From an uncultured Oscillospiraceae bacterium (GTDB lineage Bacteria > Bacillota_A > Clostridia > Oscillospirales > Oscillospiraceae): a stretch of DNA of 9,894 bases. The position numbers and the translations under genes are program-made. This document shows, one piece after another, positions 6,146 to 9,894 of this stretch; position 1 is the stretch's first letter, and every line of letters starts with the position of its first letter. The notes under the pieces were generated by a model. That model was not told the origin of the DNA and did no database searches. It saw nothing but the letters and a program-made list of their open reading frames with translations. Location: the NCBI GenBank assembly GCA_944386965.1, contig CALXDE010000254.1:1-9894 (forward strand), written 5' to 3'.

Positions 6146-7005
6146 GCGGCTCCCCCCTCTCTCAGAGCGGCAAGGGCCCGGTGCAGATCCGCCACGGTAT
6201 AGACGGCGGCGTCCACCGCCACCCCCTGGCGGCGCAGCTCCATGGCCACCTTGGTGACCTGGGGCACCGTGAGGCCCACAGCTTCCAGCTCCTCCCCCCG
6301 GCCGAACACCTCCCGGGGGGTGCCGGCCATGACCACGCCGGCGTCGGAGAGCACGGCGATGCGGTCGGCGTTCTCCGCGATCTCGTCCATACTGTGGCTC
6401 ACCAGCACCACCGTGCCGCCGGTGGCGCGGTGATAGTCCCGGATGTTCGCCAGCAGGCTGCTGCGCCCCGCGGGGTCCAGCCCGGCGGAGGGTTCGTCCA
6501 GAATCAGCACCTCCGGCTCCATGGCGATCACCCCGGCGATGGCTACCCGGCGCTTCTGTCCGCCGGAGAGGTCAAAGGGGGACTGGTCCAGCAGCTCCGG
6601 GGCAAGGCCCGCAAAGACCGCGGCCCGCTCCACCCGCCCCGCGATCTCCTCCTCGGAAAGGCCCATATTCCTGGGGCCGAAGGCAATGTCCTTGCGCACC
6701 GTCTCCTCAAAGAGCTGGTATTCCGGATACTGGAACACCAGGCCGATGCGAAACCGGACCTCCCGGATCTTCTTGGGGTCGGCCCAGATGTCTTTCCCAT
6801 GGAACAGCACCCGCCCCGCCGTTGGCCTCAGCAAACCGTTGAGGTGCTGGATCAGGGTGGACTTCCCGGACCCGGTGTGGCCGATAATGCCCAGAAATTC
6901 CCCCGGGTAGATATCCAGGGTGATGCCGTCCACAGCGCTGCGGCAGAAGGGTGTCCCCTCCCCGTAGGTGTGGACCAAATTTTCCACACGAATAATCGGT
7001 TCCAA
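6139..7005 (-). CDS. ecfA2: ECF transporter ATPase EcfA2
   Basis: The second ATPase of the ECF module, 288 residues, cytoplasmic. Visible motifs are Walker A GHTGSGKST (42-50), Q-loop Q92 in FQYPEYQLF, signature LSGGQ (146-150), Walker B VLILDE with catalytic E171, and the H-loop H204 in VSHSMDE. FQYPEYQLFEETV is characteristic of the EcfA2 side of the heterodimer. The C-terminal extension beyond about residue 235 fits the EcfA dimerisation region. The only in-frame start that keeps the conserved N-terminus MEPIIRVENLVHTY is TTG at 7003-7005; GAGG occurs twice upstream, the better one 10 bases away. The frame is open back to the ecfA1 stop without an ATG, so a TTG start is well supported. It follows ecfA1 by 36 bases and overlaps ecfT. 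Confidence 0.95.
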   Translation of the reverse strand: MEPIIRVENLVHTYGEGTPFCRSAVDGITLDIYPGEFLGIIGHTGSGKSTLIQHLNGLLRPTAGRVLFHGKDIWADPKKIREVRFRIGLVFQYPEYQLFEETVRKDIAFGPRNMGLSEEEIAGRVERAAVFAGLAPELLDQSPFDLSGGQKRRVAIAGVIAMEPEVLILDEPSAGLDPAGRSSLLANIRDYHRATGGTVVLVSHSMDEIAENADRIAVLSDAGVVMAGTPREVFGRGEELEAVGLTVPQVTKVAMELRRQGVAVDAAVYTVADLHRALAALREGGAAC

Positions 7006-7041
7006 ATCCTCAAATCCTCGTGTTTCTTCAAAATAAGGGCC

Positions 7042-7893
7042 TCATGTCCGGCCCAGGGCGCGGCAGATGGCCTGGGCGCATTCCGTGACGCCGATGGCGT
7101 CCAGCGGCACGTCCCAGCCGTCTCTCCGCAGCAGATGCAACAGTTCCACCGTATGGGGCGGCTCCAGGCCAAAGGAGCGCAGCTTCTCCACCTGGGAGAG
7201 AATGGCTCTGGGCGGCCCGTCCAGGGCGATTTTCCCGTCGTTGAGGATGAGCACCCGGTCGGCATAGGCCGCCTCGTCCATATGGTGGGTAATAAGAATA
7301 ATGGTGATGCCTTTTTCCCGATTCAAGCGGCTGACGGTGTCCAGCACCTCCCGCCGCCCCGAGGGGTCCAGCATGGCGGTGGCCTCGTCCAGCACGATGC
7401 ATTTGGGCTCCATGGCCAGAATCCCGGCGATGGCGATGCGCTGTTTCTGTCCACCGGAGAGCATATGGGGGGCGTGGAGGGCAAAGGCATCCATGCCCAC
7501 GGCGCGCAGGGCGCCGTCCACCCGCTCCTGAATCTCCTGGGAGGGGACGCCCAGATTCTCCGGGCCGAAGGCCACGTCCTCCTCCACCACGTTGGCCACG
7601 ATCTGGTTGTCCGGGTTCTGGAACACCATGCCCACGGCGCGCCGGATCTCCAGCAGCAGATCCTCATCGGCGGTGTCCATGCCCTCTACCAGCACCTGGC
7701 CCCCCATGGGCAGGAGGACCGCGTTAAAATGCTTGGCCAGGGTGGATTTCCCCGAGCCATTGTGCCCCAGGAGCACCACAAAGCTGCCCGCCTCGATGGT
7801 GAGGTCCACCCCGTCCAGCGCATAGCGGAGGGGCTCCCCCTCTTCCCTGGGGTAGGCATATGTCAGTTCTTTCGTCTCAATGATATGGGCCAT
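7042..7893 (-). CDS. ecfA1: ECF transporter ATPase EcfA1
   Basis: The first ATPase of the ECF module, 283 residues. Motifs: Walker A GHNGSGKST (43-51), Q-loop Q92 in FQNPDNQIV, signature LSGGQKQR (145-152), Walker B CIVLDE with catalytic E170, and the H-loop H203 in ITHHMDEA. FQNPDNQIVANVVEEDVAFG is the usual EcfA1 stretch and separates it from EcfA2 next door. Residues after about 225 form the dimerisation tail. The ATG at 7891-7893 has GAGG seven bases upstream; an in-frame upstream extension exists but carries no family sequence. The pair would hydrolyse ATP to drive uptake of vitamins or metals bound by S components encoded elsewhere, so the substrate cannot be read from this locus. It begins 65 bases after the methyltransferase gene ends. 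Confidence 0.96.
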   Translation of the reverse strand: MAHIIETKELTYAYPREEGEPLRYALDGVDLTIEAGSFVVLLGHNGSGKSTLAKHFNAVLLPMGGQVLVEGMDTADEDLLLEIRRAVGMVFQNPDNQIVANVVEEDVAFGPENLGVPSQEIQERVDGALRAVGMDAFALHAPHMLSGGQKQRIAIAGILAMEPKCIVLDEATAMLDPSGRREVLDTVSRLNREKGITIILITHHMDEAAYADRVLILNDGKIALDGPPRAILSQVEKLRSFGLEPPHTVELLHLLRRDGWDVPLDAIGVTECAQAICRALGRT

Positions 7894-7943
7894 AGGTTGA
7901 CCTCGTTTCTGTCTGTCCGCCGCTGCCGGCGGAATATTCTCAA

Positions 7944-7955
7944 GCGCCCGGGCGC
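7944..7955. repeat. 12-bp perfect palindrome after the methyltransferase stop
   Basis: GCGCCCGGGCGC is fully self-complementary and lies three bases beyond the methyltransferase stop codon (7959-7961), before ecfA1. No run of T follows on the minus strand, so it is a poor intrinsic terminator. It could be a weak attenuator or mRNA-end stabiliser, or simply chance in GC-rich DNA. Confidence 0.35.
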
Positions 7956-7958
7956 CTC

Positions 7959-8822
7959 TCACTCCGCCATCCAGCGGCCGGTGGCGCCGCAGGGCAGCGC
8001 CAGCCCCGTCTCTGTGACAGGCAGGCCGATCTCATCCCACTCGCACCGCCCGCCAAACCGCTTTCCGATCAGCAGCTCCAAAAGGTAGCCCAGCACGCCC
8101 GGGGCCAGGCCCGTGGTATAGGAGTTGATGATGACAAAGAGAGGCCTGTCCGAGAGGACCCGGCTGCACAGCTCCACAAAGGGGTAGAGGCTGTCCTCCA
8201 GCTTCCACACCTCGCCGGTGGGCCCCCGTCCGTAGCTGGGCGGGTCCATGATAATGGCGTCGTACCGCCGGCCCCGGCGGATCTCCCGCTCCACAAACTT
8301 GGCGCAGTCATCCACAATCCAGCGGATAGGGGCGCTCTCCAGGCCGGAAATCTTCGCGTTTTCCCGGGCCCAGGCCACCATCCCCTTGGCTGCGTCCACA
8401 TGGCAGACGCTCCCGCCCGCCGCCGCGCAGGCCACGCTGGCCGCGCCGGTATAGGCAAAGAGGTTCAGGACGCTGACCGGCCGTCCGGCGCCGCGGATCT
8501 TCTCCGCGGCAAAATCCCAGTTCACCGCCTGCTCGGGAAACAGCCCCGTATGCTTGAAGTTCATGGGCTTGACCTGGAAGGTGAGATCCCGGTAGCGCAC
8601 CTTCCACTTCTCCGGCAGCCGCCCCTTTTCCCAGTGGCCCCCGCCGCTGCTGGAGCGGAAATACCGCCCGTCCGGACGACGCCAGCCGGGGTTTCGCCGG
8701 GGCGTGGCCCAGATGGCCTGGGGGTCCGGGCGCACCAGCAGCTGTCTGTCCCATCGCTCCAGCTTTTCACCGCCGCCGCAGTCCAGCAGCTCGTAGTCCT
8801 GCCATCCGTCCGCAATCCACAT
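7959..8822 (-). CDS. Class I SAM-dependent methyltransferase (RlmI/Methyltrans_SAM-like)
   Basis: A 287-residue methyltransferase with a Rossmann core. The SAM-binding motif I is VLNLFAYTGAASVACAAAG (118-136), motif II is HVDAAKG (141-147), and the catalytic-type motif IV is MDPPSYGRGP (192-201). The N-terminal 80 residues, MWIADGWQDYELLD onward, form a short substrate-side domain without an evident PUA domain, unlike RlmI. The DPPSYG motif and layout match the Methyltrans_SAM group related to 23S rRNA cytosine-C5 methyltransferases RlmI/RlmK. An rRNA substrate is therefore plausible, but this group is largely uncharacterised. The ATG at 8820-8822 has AGGAGG seven bases upstream and is preferred to an upstream in-frame start at 8846, which would lie too close to the predicted transcription start. 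It is the first gene after the strong promoter and seems to lead the operon. Confidence 0.88.
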   Translation of the reverse strand: MWIADGWQDYELLDCGGGEKLERWDRQLLVRPDPQAIWATPRRNPGWRRPDGRYFRSSSGGGHWEKGRLPEKWKVRYRDLTFQVKPMNFKHTGLFPEQAVNWDFAAEKIRGAGRPVSVLNLFAYTGAASVACAAAGGSVCHVDAAKGMVAWARENAKISGLESAPIRWIVDDCAKFVEREIRRGRRYDAIIMDPPSYGRGPTGEVWKLEDSLYPFVELCSRVLSDRPLFVIINSYTTGLAPGVLGYLLELLIGKRFGGRCEWDEIGLPVTETGLALPCGATGRWMAE

Positions 8823-8859
8823 GGCCGCTCCTCCTAGTATCCGCATAGAAATTCAAGAT

Positions 8860-8889
8860 ATTATATAACAAAAACAGCTGCTGCGTCAA
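8860..8889 (-). promoter_or_regulatory. Strong sigma-A-type promoter for the methyltransferase-ecf-truA run
   Basis: On the minus strand TTGACG (8884-8889) and TATAAT (8860-8865) are separated by 18 bp in an AT-rich patch, unusual in this GC-rich window. Transcription would start near 8853, leaving a leader of about 30 bases before the ATG at 8822 that contains AGGAGG. It lies downstream of the 8945-8985 terminator. This is the best promoter match I found and no comparable one occurs between the genes to its left. Confidence 0.85.
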
Positions 8890-8944
8890 CGGAAAAGGTG
8901 TGAATAAACGGTAAATCCGCAAAAGCTTTCTGTATTTCTATGCA

Positions 8945-8985
8945 AACAGAAAGGGGCCGGGCTGCCCAAGAGGCAGCCCGGCCCC
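8945..8985 (-). terminator. Rho-independent terminator
   Basis: A 14-bp perfect stem with a 5-base loop (GGGGCCGGGCTGCC at 8953-8966 paired with 8972-8985). On the minus strand it is followed by TTTCTGTTTG. It closes transcription coming from the HIT gene or the structured region just before the methyltransferase promoter. Confidence 0.9.
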
Positions 8986-8995
8986 GATCAAGTTC

Positions 8996-9129
8996 TTCTC
9001 CGGACAGGAAGCGCTCTTTCGCCGTCCTGTCCTCCTTCCCCGGCAAGCCAGGGACTGTTTGCCGGGAGAAATGGGGCGCAACAAGCAAATCGCGCTGCGC
9101 CGCAGCGGGCCCTGGTCTTTTCCGGAGAA
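8996..9129 (-). other. Cluster of stems closed by long-range pairing; possible structured RNA
   Basis: Part of the gene-free stretch 8847-9177. TTCTCC (8996-9001) can pair with GGAGAA (9124-9129) and enclose three further perfect stems: GGACAGGA/TCCTGTCC (9002-9009 with 9025-9032), CCCGGCAA/TTGCCGGG (9039-9046 with 9059-9066), and CGCTGCG/CGCAGCG around a single-base loop near 9091-9105. It sits between two terminator-like hairpins on the minus strand. I see no promoter of its own, no match to SRP RNA, 6S RNA, tmRNA or T-box motifs, and no convincing ORF. It could be a 3' untranslated structure of the HIT mRNA, a small RNA, or chance pairing in GC-rich DNA. Confidence 0.35.
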
Positions 9130-9131
9130 AC

Positions 9132-9156
9132 GCCCCGGCAGCTAAGCTGCCGGGGC
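9132..9156 (-). terminator. Hairpin after the HIT gene, probable weak terminator
   Basis: GCCCCGGCAGCT (9132-9143) and AGCTGCCGGGGC (9145-9156) form a near-perfect palindrome that would fold as a 10-bp stem with a 5-base loop. It lies 21 bases beyond the HIT stop. The minus-strand sequence after it is GTTTCTCC, a weak U-tract, so read-through to the stronger terminator at 8945-8985 is likely. Confidence 0.6.
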
Positions 9157-9177
9157 AGCACCCTCTCCGGGACACCC

Positions 9178-9516
9178 TCAGCCCGGAGGCCAAGTCATAT
9201 CCCTGCCGGACAGCACATGGAAATGCAGGTGGAACACGCTCTGCCCCGCCTGCGCGCCGATGTTGGACACCACCCGGTAGCTCTCCAGGCCCAGCTCCTT
9301 TGCCAGTTGGGCGATGACGGCGAAGATGTGGCCCACAACAGGGGCGTTCTCCTCTGTCACGGCGGAGACGGAGGGAATGTGCGCCTTGGGAATCACCAGG
9401 AAGTGGGTGGGCGCCTGGGGATCGATGTCGTTGAAGGCGTAGCACACTTCGTCCTCGTACACCTTGCTGCTGGGGATCTCCCCGGCGATGATCTTGCAGA
9501 ACAGACAATCAGACAT
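9178..9516 (-). CDS. HIT family (HINT-like) nucleotide hydrolase
   Basis: A 112-residue histidine triad protein of normal full length. It starts MSDCLFCKII, with the C4-x2-C7 pair typical of bacterial HINT proteins. The histidine triad H-x-H-x-H occurs as VFHLHFHVLSG (residues 95-105; H96, H98, H100), and the C-terminus GRDMTWPPG is the standard family ending. Family enzymes hydrolyse purine nucleoside phosphoramidates or acyl-adenylates in the cytoplasm; the physiological substrate is unknown. The ATG at 9514-9516 has a full AAAGGAGG seven bases upstream, so the 11 extra in-frame residues before it are not translated. It has its own promoter-like sequence and a hairpin behind it, so it is probably a single-gene unit. 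Confidence 0.95.
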   Translation of the reverse strand: MSDCLFCKIIAGEIPSSKVYEDEVCYAFNDIDPQAPTHFLVIPKAHIPSVSAVTEENAPVVGHIFAVIAQLAKELGLESYRVVSNIGAQAGQSVFHLHFHVLSGRDMTWPPG

Positions 9517-9538
9517 GGTAAAACCTCCTTTAGACAAA

Positions 9539-9568
9539 ATTTTATCCACAATTTGACCTTTACATCAA
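9539..9568 (-). promoter_or_regulatory. Probable promoter of the HIT gene
   Basis: On the minus strand TTGATG (9563-9568) and TAAAAT (9539-9544) are 18 bp apart. They lie in a markedly AT-rich 60-base gap between the upstream gene's stop and the HIT ribosome binding site. Both boxes are close to consensus and transcription would begin just before AAAGGAGG, giving a very short leader of about 15-20 bases. Confidence 0.6.
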
Positions 9569-9576
9569 AATTCTTC

Positions 9577-9894
9577 TTACGCTCCCTCCCCGGGCCGCTC
9601 CAGGCCCAGGGCGTCGTAGTATTCCTCTGAAAATTTCACCTCTGACGGGTCAAAGGCCGCCTGGAGGGCTCTCACCTGCTCATACGGATCGGCGGGTCCC
9701 ACGGCGAAGGCGCCGGCGACGGCTTGCAGGGCCGCGTCCCGCTCCGGCCAGTCCGTCTTTCGCTCCTCCTCCAGCATTGCCTCAAACCGGGGCCGGGTGA
9801 GCCACCAGATCTGAGAGACGGGGTTTGCCCCGCCGCAGAACAGGACAAAGGACAGGAACTGCCGGAAATCCTCCGCCACCGGCAGGACATAGGT
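9577..9894 (-). CDS. C-terminal end of an unrecognised protein (5' end outside window)
   Basis: An open frame enters from the right edge and ends at TAA (9577-9579), giving 105 residues. I do not recognise it with confidence. The visible part reads TYVLPVAEDFRQFLSFVLFCGG, then WWLTRPRFEAMLEEERK, an Ala-rich helix, and ends near FSEEYYDALGLE. It looks like a compact, mostly helical soluble domain rich in aromatic and acidic residues, with no signal or membrane segment. An internal GTG at 9879 could be read as a start, but the frame continues to the edge with similar composition, so the gene is most likely cut by the window. The HIT promoter lies directly behind it, and no terminator is visible between them. 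Confidence 0.65.
   Translation of the reverse strand, partial: TYVLPVAEDFRQFLSFVLFCGGANPVSQIWWLTRPRFEAMLEEERKTDWPERDAALQAVAGAFAVGPADPYEQVRALQAAFDPSEVKFSEEYYDALGLERPGEGA

Noticed and set aside
6181..8088. A 635-codon open frame on the plus strand
   Set aside because: It lies opposite ecfA2, ecfA1 and part of the methyltransferase, all with full catalytic motifs. Its His/Gly/Gln-rich composition is typical of the antisense frame of GC-rich genes.
8847..9177. Known structured RNAs (SRP RNA, 6S RNA, tmRNA, RNase P, T-box) in the gap
   Set aside because: None of the conserved motifs I know, such as the SRP GGAA-loop region or the T-box GGGUGG, is present, and the size does not fit RNase P or tmRNA.
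8861..9508. A 215-codon minus-strand open frame overlapping the HIT gene
   Set aside because: It is a shifted frame of the HIT gene running through the hairpin region, with no ribosome binding site and no family features.
1..9894. CRISPR arrays, tRNA or rRNA genes, insertion sequences with transposases
   Set aside because: I saw no regularly spaced short repeats, no cloverleaf-like gene and no transposase or integrase reading frame on either strand.

Overview
The window is a GC-rich stretch, roughly 60-65% by eye, in which every gene I can support lies on the minus strand. The gene set is a Gram-positive one: an ECF vitamin-transporter energising module next to truA, a CvpA-family protein, a DUF5711-like protein and a zinc-ribbon Clp ATPase. 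Together with the GC content and protein style this suggests a Clostridia member of the Oscillospiraceae / Flavonifractor-Lawsonibacter type. That placement is an inference from protein resemblance; there is no rRNA or other strong marker here.

Layout in the direction of transcription (right to left): (1) the C-terminal end of an unrecognised protein enters from the right edge; (2) a HIT/HINT-family hydrolase with its own likely promoter; (3) a 330-base gene-free region with two terminator-like hairpins and, between them, a cluster of stems closed by a long-range pairing; (4) a strong promoter (TTGACG - 18 bp - TATAAT) that appears to start a run of nine tightly spaced genes: a class I SAM methyltransferase, ecfA1, ecfA2, ecfT, a membrane-anchored metallophosphoesterase, a membrane-anchored protein of unknown function, truA, a DUF5711-like protein, a CvpA-family protein and, leaving at the left edge, a ClpE/ClpC-like ATPase. 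Gaps within the run are mostly under 70 bases, with two overlaps, so one long transcript is plausible.

The ECF genes encode the ATPase pair and transmembrane coupling subunit that serve vitamin-binding S components encoded elsewhere; no S component is present. TruA makes pseudouridine at tRNA positions 38-40. The ecfA1-ecfA2-ecfT-truA order is familiar in Firmicutes, but here two genes sit between ecfT and truA.

The most unusual feature is just before truA. The first 56 bases of the truA coding sequence occur twice, as exact direct repeats (3315-3370 and 3483-3538), separated by a 112-base palindrome-bearing segment (3371-3482). The segment supplies the ribosome binding site of the intact truA. 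The upstream copy reads in frame through the segment as a 50-codon chimeric ORF that stops 15 bases before the truA ATG. This looks like a small element that landed in truA and left the gene intact by duplicating its start. I could not search for other copies, so it stays a hypothesis.
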